Assembly: GCF_030815415.1 (NCBI RefSeq)
Contig: NZ_JAUSWW010000001.1
Location: forward strand, 9,176,001-9,240,000
DNA length: 64,000 bases
Direction of reading: 5' to 3'
Source: Streptomyces canus
GTDB lineage: Bacteria; Actinomycetota; Actinomycetes; Streptomycetales; Streptomycetaceae
Shown here: positions 39,646-47,368 of the stretch, piece after piece
How the letters are laid out: every line of letters begins with the position of its first letter
How positions within the stretch are numbered: the stretch's first letter is position 1
Program-made: the position numbers and the translations under genes
The notes under the pieces: model-generated
The model's input: only the letters and a program-made list of their open reading frames with translations
Told to the model about the DNA's origin: nothing
The model's database searches: none

Positions 39646-40326
39646 ATGGACGCGAGGGAAAAGATCCTGGAAGCCGCCGCGGAACTGCTGGCCACGGCCC
39701 CGGCCGCCGAAGTCTCCACACGTGCCGTGTGCGAGGCGGCCGGCGTGGGCGCGCCGATGCTCTACCGGCTGTTCGGCGACAAGGCGGGACTGCTCGCCGC
39801 CGTGGTGGACCGGGGATTCGAGCAGTACCTCGCCTCCAAGCGCGCGGCCCGGCCCGGCGAGGATCCCGTCGCGGACCTGAAGAGCGGCTGGGACAACCAC
39901 ATGCGGTTCGCGCTGGAGCACCCCCACCACTACCGCCTGATGTACTCGCCCGAGCTGACGGTCCCGCCCGCCGCCGTGAGCGAGGCGCACGCCCTGCTGC
40001 ACGCGATCCTCGAACGCTGCGCGGCGGCCGGCCGGCTCACCGTCCCGCCCGTCCTCGCCACGCAGATCATCATGTCCGCCAACGTCGGCGCGTCCCTGTC
40101 GATGCTCACCAGGCCGGAGCAGTACCCGGATCCGGGATTCTCGGCCCGCTTGCGGGACGCGGTGATCGACTCCCTGACGCGCCCGGCCGGACCCGCACAG
40201 GGGGACGGAGTGCCCGTCGCGGCCGCCACCCTCGCGGCCCGGCTGCGCGCGGAGCCGCACGAGTCCTTCACTCCGGCCGAGTCCGGCCTGTTGCAGCAGT
40301 GGCTGGAGACCCTCGCCGGGAACTGA
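39646..40326 (+). CDS. TetR/AcrR family transcriptional regulator
   Basis: A 226-aa repressor-type protein. Residues about 3-55 form the TetR DNA-binding domain (REKILEAAAELLATAPAAEV, then VCEAAGVGAPMLYRLFGDKA). The C-terminal domain (WDNHMRFALEHPHHYRLMYS) resembles the TetR_C_33/WHG-type ligand domain. ATG 39646 is the first residue of the HTH helix and has no ribosome binding site; a TACCGT six bases before it suggests a leaderless transcript. It is divergent from the SDR gene and stops 4 bp before the convergent response regulator. Confidence 0.92.
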   Translation: MDAREKILEAAAELLATAPAAEVSTRAVCEAAGVGAPMLYRLFGDKAGLLAAVVDRGFEQYLASKRAARPGEDPVADLKSGWDNHMRFALEHPHHYRLMYSPELTVPPAAVSEAHALLHAILERCAAAGRLTVPPVLATQIIMSANVGASLSMLTRPEQYPDPGFSARLRDAVIDSLTRPAGPAQGDGVPVAAATLAARLRAEPHESFTPAESGLLQQWLETLAGN

Positions 40327-40330
40327 CCTC

Positions 40331-40999
40331 TCAGGGCGCCTGTACGAGCCCCGACTGGTAGGCGATGACGACGAGTTGCGCCCTGTCCCGGGCGCCCAGC
40401 TTCGTCATGGCGCGGTGCACATGCGTGCGTACCGTCAGCGGGCTGACGAAGAGCTTCTCCGCGATCTCCTCGTTGGAGTGGCCCTCGGCCACCCATGCCA
40501 TCACCTCACGCTCACGCGCGGTCAGCGCCACGAGGTCGCCCGGCACCCCGAGGCGGGCGCCGCGCGCGGGCGCGGCCAGGAAGCGGGCGATCACCGTGCG
40601 GGTGGCGACGGGGGACAGGAGGGACTCGCCCGAGGCCACGGTCCGCACTCCGGCCAGCAGCACCTCGGCGGTGACGTCCTTGCCGAGGAAACCGCTCGCC
40701 CCGGACCGCAGCGCCTGGGCGACGTACTCGTCGATCTCGAACGTGGTCAGGATCAGCACCCGGGTGCCGGCCAGGTCCGGGTCGGCGCAGATGGCGGCCG
40801 TGGCGGCCAGGCCGTCGGTGCCCGGCATCCGGATGTCCATCAGGACGAGGTCCGGGCGGTGGGCCCGGGCGAGGGAGACGGCCTCGGAACCGTCGGCCGC
40901 CTCGGCGACCACCTCCATGTCCTCGCAGGAGTCGATCAGGATCCGGAAGGTGGCCCGCAGCAGGGCCTGGTCGTCGGCGAGCAGTACGCGGATGGTCAT
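40331..40999 (-). CDS. NarL/LuxR-type response regulator
   Basis: A 222-aa response regulator. The receiver domain has acidic residues D9 and D10 in LLADDQALLR, the phospho-acceptor D55 in LVLMDIRMPG, and K107 in FLGKDV. A LuxR-type HTH (LTAREREVMAWVAEGHSNEE, then LFVSPLTVRTHVHRAMTKLG) forms the C terminus. ATG 40999 overlaps the stop of the sensor kinase gene by four bases (ATGA). Together they make a standard two-component pair. The DNA targets are unknown. Confidence 0.95.
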   Translation of the reverse strand: MTIRVLLADDQALLRATFRILIDSCEDMEVVAEAADGSEAVSLARAHRPDLVLMDIRMPGTDGLAATAAICADPDLAGTRVLILTTFEIDEYVAQALRSGASGFLGKDVTAEVLLAGVRTVASGESLLSPVATRTVIARFLAAPARGARLGVPGDLVALTAREREVMAWVAEGHSNEEIAEKLFVSPLTVRTHVHRAMTKLGARDRAQLVVIAYQSGLVQAP

Positions 41000-42198
41000 G
41001 GGTTCCGTTCTTCCGGTTCCGGAGCGTTGGGGTACAGCGGCAGCCGGGTCGTCACCTCGAAGCCGCCCTCGACGCGGTGCCCGGCCCTGAGCGCGCCGCC
41101 CATGGACCGGGCCCGCTCCCGCATGCCGATCAGGCCGAAGCCCTGCCCCGGCTCCGCCGCGGCGGTCGAGGTGCCGTCGTCGGTGACGGTGATCGTCAGA
41201 TGCTCGGCGGCGTACCCGAGGCGGACGTACGCCGTCCTGGCCGCGGCGTGCTTGGTCACGTTGGTCAGCGCCTCCTGCACGATGCGGTACGCCGTCAGGT
41301 CCACGCCCGGCGACAGCGGCCGGGGTGTGCCCTCGATGTCGACCCGGACGGGAAGCCCGGCCGCCTCGAACGCGGCCGTCAGTTCCTCGAGCCGGTCGAT
41401 GCCCGGGCTGGGGGCGAGCGGCGCGTCGGGGTCGTCCCGCTGGCGCAGCAGACCCACGGTCGCCTTCGTCTCGCGCAGCGCCGCCGACGTCGTACCGGCG
41501 AGCTCGGTGAGGATCCGGTGCACCTGATCGGGGTGGGTGCGTGACAGGTGTGCCGCCGTGCCCGCCTGGGCGTTGGCCAGGGCCAGATGGTGGGCGACGA
41601 CGTCGTGCAGTTCCCGGGCGATACGCATGCGCTCCTCGGCCACCCGGTGCCGGGCCTCCTCCTCCCGGCTGCGCTCGGCGTACTCGGCGCGGGCCTGCAC
41701 GGCCTCCACATAGGCGCTGCGGAGCCGGACCGCGTTGCCGGTGGCGACCGGGAGCAGCAGCCAGGCGGCGGGACCGAGCGTGGTCATGGGCCAGGGGTGA
41801 TCGACGGGATCCGCCAGGTATGCCGTCGTGATCAGCAGGGCGAGGGCGACGAGGAAGGCGAACCGTGCGGCTCGGCGGCCGGTGTGCACGGCCAGCCGGT
41901 ACAGCGCCAGCATGAGCGGGGCCATCAGGAGCGGTGTGAGCAGCATGCCCAGCGCGGAGGCGGCGGCGGTGCACACCGTCGTCACCGTCGCGACGGTGTG
42001 AGGGTGGGTGCGCTGCCAGAAGAGGGAGCCGCAGGCGACGGTGGCCAGGGCGATCGCGGGGCCGGCCACGTCCGGTTCCCGCACCTGCGGGAAGTTGATC
42101 TCGCTGCCGAAAAGGAAGCACGCGAACAGCAGCGCGGCCGTCATCGTGTCGACGGTGCGGGCGTGGTCGTCCGTGTATCGCTGCCAGGGGATGCTCAT
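40996..42198 (-). CDS. Sensor histidine kinase, NarL-partner (HisKA_3) type
   Basis: A 400-aa membrane kinase. About five hydrophobic segments lie within residues 20-160, without a large extracellular loop. The dimerisation/phosphorylation helix has RIARELHDVVAHHLALAN with H198 as acceptor. The N box is IVQEALTNVTKHAAAR and the G box VTDDGTSTAAAEPGQGFGL. ATG 42198 follows GGAGAG. Co-translated with the response regulator at 40331. The 302-bp upstream gap contains an 18-bp palindrome that may control this operon and the divergent TetR gene. Confidence 0.93.
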   Translation of the reverse strand: MSIPWQRYTDDHARTVDTMTAALLFACFLFGSEINFPQVREPDVAGPAIALATVACGSLFWQRTHPHTVATVTTVCTAAASALGMLLTPLLMAPLMLALYRLAVHTGRRAARFAFLVALALLITTAYLADPVDHPWPMTTLGPAAWLLLPVATGNAVRLRSAYVEAVQARAEYAERSREEEARHRVAEERMRIARELHDVVAHHLALANAQAGTAAHLSRTHPDQVHRILTELAGTTSAALRETKATVGLLRQRDDPDAPLAPSPGIDRLEELTAAFEAAGLPVRVDIEGTPRPLSPGVDLTAYRIVQEALTNVTKHAAARTAYVRLGYAAEHLTITVTDDGTSTAAAEPGQGFGLIGMRERARSMGGALRAGHRVEGGFEVTTRLPLYPNAPEPEERNP

Positions 42199-42357
42199 CG
42201 CCGCTCTCCGGTCGGTGTCGCCGCTCCAGGCTTCCGGGCGAGGGGCTGTGATGTCGTCGTGCGCCTGTCGGCAATCGCGGCTACTGGGTACGCAGTACAC
42301 GGCCCTGCCCGCGTCATCCCCGGGAATGAGCACGGTCGGGCGGGGTTCCACGATCTT

Positions 42358-42375
42358 AAGTCAACTGCTTGACTT
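42358..42375. promoter_or_regulatory. Perfect 7-4-7 palindrome, probable TetR operator
   Basis: AAGTCAA-CTGC-TTGACTT is a perfect inverted repeat in the 302-bp divergent region between the sensor kinase (42198) and the TetR gene (42501). Each arm contains TTGACT, a -35-like hexamer, on opposite strands. TAAGAT beside it could serve as a -10 toward the kinase. Nothing else clear was seen in this gap. Confidence 0.6.
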
Positions 42376-42500
42376 GGTTGGATCGCGGTCCTCGACGTGC
42401 TGTTGCGTAGGCTTCCGTCCTTGGAACTCGCCGTGGCGGCGGAGGACCCGCGACGGCTCGAGGGGCTGGCCGTCGGAGGGCTGAGGGAAGTCCCGGTGCG

Positions 42501-43184
42501 ATGGTGATGATGGCGGCAGGCAGGGCGGTACGGGCGGAGCAGGTCAGTGCGACCCGGGAGCTGATCCTGACCGCGGCCGAACGGCTGTTCGCCGAGCGCG
42601 GGGTCTACGCCGTCTCCAACCGCCAGGTCAGCGAGGCCGCGGGACAGGGCAACAACGCCGCCGTCGGCTACCACTTCGGCACCAAGGCCGACCTCGTCCG
42701 CGCCATCGTCCGCAAGCACGCCGAGCGCATCGAGGAGATCCGCGCCCGGCTGCTGGCCGGGATCGGCGACTCCACGGACCTGCGGGACTGGGTGGACTGT
42801 CTGGTCCGCCCGGTCCCCGAACACCTCGCGGCCCTGGGCGGCCCTACCTGGTTCGCGCGGTTCTGCGCGCAGGTGATGACCGACCCGGCACTGCACCGGA
42901 TCATGGTGGAGGAGTCCCTGGCCTCCCCGTCCCTGCGGCAGAACGTCGACGGAATGCACCGGTGCCTGCCCGCGCTGCCTCCCGAGGTCCGTGCCGAACG
43001 CGGCGACATGGCACGCCATCTGCTCATCCACCTGCCCGCCGAACGCGAGCGCGCCCTCGCCGAGCAGCGGCCCACCGCGCGCTCCAGCTGGCACGACTGC
43101 GCCACCGGGCTCGCCGACGCGGTCGTCGGCATCTGGCTGGCACCGGTGACACAGGGGAAGGAACAGCCCGCGCGTGACCGGTGA
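42501..43184 (+). CDS. TetR/AcrR family transcriptional regulator
   Basis: A regulator of up to 227 aa. The HTH domain occupies about residues 15-65 (SATRELILTAAERLFAERGV, then QGNNAAVGYHFGTKADLVRA), and the tail is a helical effector domain (GGPTWFARFCAQVMTDP). Several start codons are clustered (ATG 42501, 42507, 42510) behind GAGGGA. Its last 11 bases overlap the start of the OmpR-type gene, so the two are co-translated. The palindrome 126 bp upstream is a likely binding site. Confidence 0.9.
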   Translation: MVMMAAGRAVRAEQVSATRELILTAAERLFAERGVYAVSNRQVSEAAGQGNNAAVGYHFGTKADLVRAIVRKHAERIEEIRARLLAGIGDSTDLRDWVDCLVRPVPEHLAALGGPTWFARFCAQVMTDPALHRIMVEESLASPSLRQNVDGMHRCLPALPPEVRAERGDMARHLLIHLPAERERALAEQRPTARSSWHDCATGLADAVVGIWLAPVTQGKEQPARDR

Positions 43185-43887
43185 GAGGCCGGCGCTCGCG
43201 CGTGGCTCCGGGCAGCACGTGCTGGTCGTCGGCGGACCGGAGGTGGCCGAACTGCTCTCCGTCACCCTGGAGTTGGCGGGGTACCGCACCTCCGTGGCCG
43301 GTACCGGGACCGAGGCGCTGACGCGGGCCGCGGAGCACCGCTACGACCTCGTCGTCCTCGACACGACCCTGCCCGACGTGCCCGGCCTCGGCGGTCGGCG
43401 CCTGCCGCCCGTCACCCACCGGCCGCCGGTCCTGTTCCTCACCGCGGACGACTCGTTGGACAGCCTCCTGCCCGAACTCGGCCTGGGCGAGAGGGACTAC
43501 GTCACCAAACCCTTCCGGGTGGCCGAAGTCCTGGCCAGGATGCAGGTGTTGCTGCGCGGACCGGGCCCGGTCCGGCACCACGAGGGCGGACCGCGCTACG
43601 GCGACCTGGTGCTCGACGGCGCCCGCTGCCAGGCGCGGCGCGGAACGCTGTCACTGGACCTCACGCCCGCGGAGTACCGGCTGCTGCGCCAGCTCCTCGT
43701 CAACGCCCACCGGGTGCTGTCCAAGGACCAGATCAGCCGGTACGTCTGGGGCGACTTACGAGGCGACAACGCCATCGAGCAGCTCGTGTCCCGGCTGCGG
43801 CGCAAGGTGGACCGGGACGCCCCGGCGCTGATCCACACCCGGCGGGGCTTCGGCTACTGGCTGGGACGGGCCGAGGCGGAGGCCTGA
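43174..43887 (+). CDS. Orphan OmpR-type regulator with an incomplete acidic pocket and a TTA codon
   Basis: A 237-aa protein. The receiver-like domain (about 14-125) keeps the phospho-acceptor D63 (LVVLDTTLPD), T90 and K112 (VTKPF), but the paired acidic residues that bind magnesium are replaced by Gly-Gly in VLVVGGPEVAE. The C-terminal winged helix (LTPAEYRLLRQLLVNAHRVL, then NAIEQLVSRLRRKVD) is a normal OmpR DNA-binding domain. No kinase adjoins it. Leucine 195 is encoded by TTA (43756-43758), so translation should need the bldA tRNA. GTG 43174 overlaps the upstream TetR gene. A P450 operon follows 281 bp downstream. Confidence 0.88.
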   Translation: MTGERPALARGSGQHVLVVGGPEVAELLSVTLELAGYRTSVAGTGTEALTRAAEHRYDLVVLDTTLPDVPGLGGRRLPPVTHRPPVLFLTADDSLDSLLPELGLGERDYVTKPFRVAEVLARMQVLLRGPGPVRHHEGGPRYGDLVLDGARCQARRGTLSLDLTPAEYRLLRQLLVNAHRVLSKDQISRYVWGDLRGDNAIEQLVSRLRRKVDRDAPALIHTRRGFGYWLGRAEAEA

Positions 43888-44168
43888 GGCGCGGGAGCAA
43901 ACGCCGGGAGCGCTCCTTCTTCGCGGCGTCGGATGAGGCGTCTTCGTTCGCTCGCGCCACTGGTCGACATGGTCAACTCGTGCAGGGCGAAGGTGAGTTG
44001 TGACTTCATCCGGCAGGGGTTCGGCATGTGATCTGGGTCACGTCAGCTTTCTGTCAGGGAACTGACCGGAGCCCGTCAGGCCCGTCTGTTTGCATGTGCT
44101 CATCGAGGCCTCACCCCTTCCCCCGGCGCTCCGACCCCCGACCGGAGCCCCCACCACCGAGGAGAACC

Positions 44169-45374
44169 ATGGCCGACGCACTGGCTGTTCCCGAGTTCCC
44201 CATGCCGCGGGCCGCCCGCTGCCCCTTCGACCCGCCGCCCGGCCTCAAAGAGCTCCAGGACCAGGGGCCGTTGGCGAAGGTACGGCTGTGGGACGGCAGC
44301 GAACCCTGGCTCGTGACCCGCTACGCCGAGCAGCGCGCCCTGTTGGGCGACGCCCGGGTCAGCTCGGACATCGACCGCCCCGGCTTCCCGCCCAAGGCCG
44401 GCTCCGAGGGCGGCGAGGGCAAGCTCAGCTTCATCATGATGGACGACCCCGAACACGCCCGGCTGCGCCGGCTGGTGACGGCGCCCTTCGCCATCAAGAA
44501 GGTCGAGGCGCTCAGGCCCGCCGTGCAGCGGATCGTGGACGGCCTGATCGACGACCTCCTCGCGGGCCCGCAACCGGTCGACCTCGTCGAGGCGTTCGCC
44601 CTGCCCATCCCCTCGCTGGTGATCTGCGAACTGCTCGGGGTGCCTTACGAGGACCACGAGATGTTCCAGTCCAACACCAAGACGATGGTCAGCAGCGCCG
44701 CGACACCCGCGCAGCGCAACGTCGCGACCCGGGAGATCGCCGGCTACCTGGCCACGATGATCGGCAAGCGGCTCGCCGATCCCAGGGACGACCTGCTGTC
44801 GAGCATCGCCGGACGGATCAGCACGGGCGAACTCGACCATCAGCAGGCCACGGAGATGGCGCTGCTCCTGCTGATCGCCGGACACGAGACCACCGCGAAC
44901 ATGATCGCGCTCGGTACCGCCGCCCTCCTTGAACACCCCGACCAACTCGCCCTGTTGCGCGAGAGCGACGACCCCAAACTGGTGGCCTCGGCCGTCGAGG
45001 AACTGCTGCGCTACCTGAACATCACCCACCAGGGGCGCCGCCGCGCGGTCACGGAGGACATCGAGATCGCCGGAGAGGTCATCAAGGCCGGCGAGGGCGT
45101 CATCGTGGTGAACGAGATCGGCAACCGCGACCCCGAGGCCTTCGAGGACCCCGACCGTCTCGACATCACCCGGGACGCCCGCCGTCACGTGGCCTTCGGC
45201 TTCGGCATCCACCAGTGCCTCGGCCAGCCCCTGGCACGCATGGAGCTCCAGGTCGTCTACGGCACCCTCTACCAGCGCATCCCCACCCTGAGGCTCGCCT
45301 GCGACGTCCAGGACGTGAAGTTCAAGCACGACGCGTTCATCTACGGCGTCCATGAGCTGCCGGTGGCCTGGTGA
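44169..45374 (+). CDS. Cytochrome P450, CYP105-like
   Basis: A 401-aa soluble monooxygenase. The I-helix oxygen-activation motif is AGHETT (237-242), the K-helix ExxR is E278-R281, and the heme-binding loop FGFGIHQCLGQ has the ligand cysteine C350. The N-terminal half (WLVTRYAEQRALLGDARVSS, then MDDPEHARLRRLVTAPF) is typical of Streptomyces CYP105 family enzymes, which oxidise varied small molecules. ATG 44169 has GAGGAGAACC. It is followed by its own ferredoxin and reductase, giving a full electron chain. Confidence 0.94.
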   Translation: MADALAVPEFPMPRAARCPFDPPPGLKELQDQGPLAKVRLWDGSEPWLVTRYAEQRALLGDARVSSDIDRPGFPPKAGSEGGEGKLSFIMMDDPEHARLRRLVTAPFAIKKVEALRPAVQRIVDGLIDDLLAGPQPVDLVEAFALPIPSLVICELLGVPYEDHEMFQSNTKTMVSSAATPAQRNVATREIAGYLATMIGKRLADPRDDLLSSIAGRISTGELDHQQATEMALLLLIAGHETTANMIALGTAALLEHPDQLALLRESDDPKLVASAVEELLRYLNITHQGRRRAVTEDIEIAGEVIKAGEGVIVVNEIGNRDPEAFEDPDRLDITRDARRHVAFGFGIHQCLGQPLARMELQVVYGTLYQRIPTLRLACDVQDVKFKHDAFIYGVHELPVAW

Positions 45375-45427
45375 CGGCTCCCCGTCCCGCGAACGAACAA
45401 GCAACACGCGACAAGAAGGGCAATCCC

Positions 45428-45622
45428 ATGAAGGTGGAGCTGGAAGCCGACAAGTGCGTCGCCTCGGGGCAGTGCGTGCTCGCCGCGATGGACGTCTTCG
45501 ACCAGGACGACGACGGCATCGCGATCCTGCTGGCGGAGGAGGTCGGCGACGAACTCGTCGACGACGTCAAGGAAGCCGTCGCGGTCTGCCCGGCCGCCGC
45601 GATCCGACTGGTCCAGCAGTGA
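45428..45622 (+). CDS. [3Fe-4S]-type P450 ferredoxin
   Basis: A 64-aa electron carrier. Three cysteines, C10, C16 and C54 (KCVASGQC and VCPAAAI), with the middle position of the usual CxxC motif missing, match the single [3Fe-4S] ferredoxins that serve Streptomyces P450s. DVFDQDDDGIAILL is conserved in that group. ATG 45428 lies 53 bp after the P450 stop. Its stop overlaps the reductase start (GTGA). Confidence 0.94.
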   Translation: MKVELEADKCVASGQCVLAAMDVFDQDDDGIAILLAEEVGDELVDDVKEAVAVCPAAAIRLVQQ

Positions 45623-46800
45623 ACCGGATCGTCGTCGTCGGAGCCTCGGCCGCCGGACTCGCCGCGGCCGAGACCCTCCGCCGCGAGGGCCACACCGGCC
45701 CGCTCACCCTCGTCGGCGACGAACCCCTTGCGCCGTACGACCGCCCGCCGTTGTCCAAGCAGCTGCTGTCCGGCGAGTGGCAGCCCGAGCGGCTGGACCT
45801 GCGCACCCCTGCGGACCTGACCGCGCTCGGCCTGGACCTGCGCCTCGGCGTCCGTGCGACCGGCCTCGAACTCACCGGGCGCACGGTGCGGCTGGCCGAC
45901 GGCTCGACGGTGCCGTACGACGGACTGATCCTGGCCACCGGCGTCCGGCCGCGCCGGCTGCCCGGCGAGGGCGCACATGTGCTGCGCACCCTGGATGACG
46001 CCCTGACCCTGCGCGACCGGCTGGGCCCGGGGCGGCGGCTGGTCGTGGTCGGCGCCGGATTCCTCGGCGCGGAAGCCGCCGCGGTGGCCTGGCGTCTCGG
46101 CGCCGAGGTGGTCGTGCTCGAACCCGCCCCGGTGCCGCTGGCGCACGCCGTCGGCACGGAGGTCGGGCAGGTGCTCTCGCAGGCGCATCTCGAGCGGGGC
46201 GTGCGGCTGCGCTGCGGGGTCACGGTCACCGAGGTGACCGAGGACGGGGTGCGGCTCGCGAGCGGCGAAGTGGTCGAGGCCGACGAGGTGCTGGTGGCCA
46301 TCGGCTCGCTGCCCAACACCGAGTGGCTCGACGGCAGCGGCCTGGCGGTCGGCGACGGAGTGATCTGCGACGAGTACTGCGAAGCCGCGCCGAACGTGTA
46401 CGCGGCCGGTGACGTCGCCCGCTGGTACAACCCGCTGTTCGGGACGTCGATGCGGATCGAGCACCGCACCAACGCCGCCGAACAGGGCATGGCGGCCGCC
46501 CGCAATCTCCTCGCCCCCGAGGAGGCTCGCAAGCCGTTCGCGCCGGTGCCCTACTTCTGGTCCGACCAGTACGACATGAAGATCCAGGCGTACGGCTTCC
46601 TGCGCGGCCACGACGAAGTCGCCGTGGTGGAGGGCGACTTGGCCGAACGGCGGTTCGTCGCCGTGTACCGCGCCGGCGACCGTGTGAGCGGCGCCCTCGC
46701 GGTCGGCGTGCCGCCCAAGGCGATCCGGCGGTGGCGGCAGTCGATCGTGACCGGCGCGGCATGGAGCGAGACCCTACGATCGGCGCAGCAGTCCGCGTAA
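45619..46800 (+). CDS. FAD-dependent ferredoxin reductase
   Basis: A 393-aa NAD(P)H-dependent reductase of the putidaredoxin-reductase type. FAD motif IVVVGASAAGLAAAETLR is at the N terminus, the pyridine nucleotide motif LVVVGAGFLGAEAAAVAWRL in the middle, and VYAAGDVARWYNP near residue 260. The C-terminal reductase domain contains YFWSDQYDMKIQAYGF. GTG 45619 is translationally coupled to the ferredoxin gene. It would pass electrons from NAD(P)H through the ferredoxin to the P450 encoded upstream. Confidence 0.94.
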   Translation: MNRIVVVGASAAGLAAAETLRREGHTGPLTLVGDEPLAPYDRPPLSKQLLSGEWQPERLDLRTPADLTALGLDLRLGVRATGLELTGRTVRLADGSTVPYDGLILATGVRPRRLPGEGAHVLRTLDDALTLRDRLGPGRRLVVVGAGFLGAEAAAVAWRLGAEVVVLEPAPVPLAHAVGTEVGQVLSQAHLERGVRLRCGVTVTEVTEDGVRLASGEVVEADEVLVAIGSLPNTEWLDGSGLAVGDGVICDEYCEAAPNVYAAGDVARWYNPLFGTSMRIEHRTNAAEQGMAAARNLLAPEEARKPFAPVPYFWSDQYDMKIQAYGFLRGHDEVAVVEGDLAERRFVAVYRAGDRVSGALAVGVPPKAIRRWRQSIVTGAAWSETLRSAQQSA

Positions 46801-46839
46801 ACGCGGGCAGTAGATTACTTGAGTTACGCAACAAGATGG

Positions 46840-46845
46840 TAAAGT
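46840..46845 (+). promoter_or_regulatory. Leaderless -10 element of the MarR gene
   Basis: TAAAGT ends 7 bases before the ATG at 46853, which lacks a ribosome binding site. TTGAGT at 46819-46824 could be the -35, though the spacer of 15 is short. The stretch between is AT-rich and contains GTT-ACGC-AAC, a possible half of a MarR operator. Confidence 0.4.
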
Positions 46846-46852
46846 GGCTTGC

Positions 46853-47368
46853 ATGGCCACCCCATCGCTCCCCGAGCTCCCCGACGGCCCCGCATCTCCG
46901 CAAGTGATCGAGATCGAGCGGGCGCTGACGCGCATCACGTACCTGAGCACGCGCGCCCGGCAGCACGACCGGCTGATGGCCCTGGCCGGCGTGCCGCTGG
47001 ACCGCGCCGCCGTGGCACTGCTGCGCCAGGTCGCCGACTCCGAGCCGCTGCGCCCGGGGGAGCTGGCCAACCGGCTCGGCGTGGAGGCCTCGCACGTGAC
47101 CCGTACCGTGCAGCAGCTCCAGAAGACGGGGTACGTCACCCGGGTCCCGGACCCCGACGACCGGCGTGCCCAGCGCATCGAGCTCACCGAGACGGGCCGG
47201 CAGGCGATCGACCGGGTCCGGGACGCCGGCGCGCGCGGCATGCAGCTCGCCCTGTCCGAGTGGGCCCCGGAGGAGCTGGGGCAGCTGGCCACCCTCTTCC
47301 ACCGCATGGTCGACGACTTTCTGGCCTACTCCGTCGACGACGACACGGAGCCGGCGGCCACGGTCTGA
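46853..47368 (+). CDS. MarR family transcriptional regulator
   Basis: A 171-aa winged-helix regulator. The DNA-binding core is at residues about 45-110 (LDRAAVALLRQVADSEPLRP, LANRLGVEASHVTRTVQQLQ), followed by the wing YVTRVPDPDDRRAQRIELT, and both ends are dimerisation helices. ATG 46853 appears to be the first base group of a leaderless message. It lies just after the P450 reductase gene, and its last 43 bases overlap the 3' end of the convergent MFS gene. Its targets are uncertain. Confidence 0.92.
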   Translation: MATPSLPELPDGPASPQVIEIERALTRITYLSTRARQHDRLMALAGVPLDRAAVALLRQVADSEPLRPGELANRLGVEASHVTRTVQQLQKTGYVTRVPDPDDRRAQRIELTETGRQAIDRVRDAGARGMQLALSEWAPEELGQLATLFHRMVDDFLAYSVDDDTEPAATV

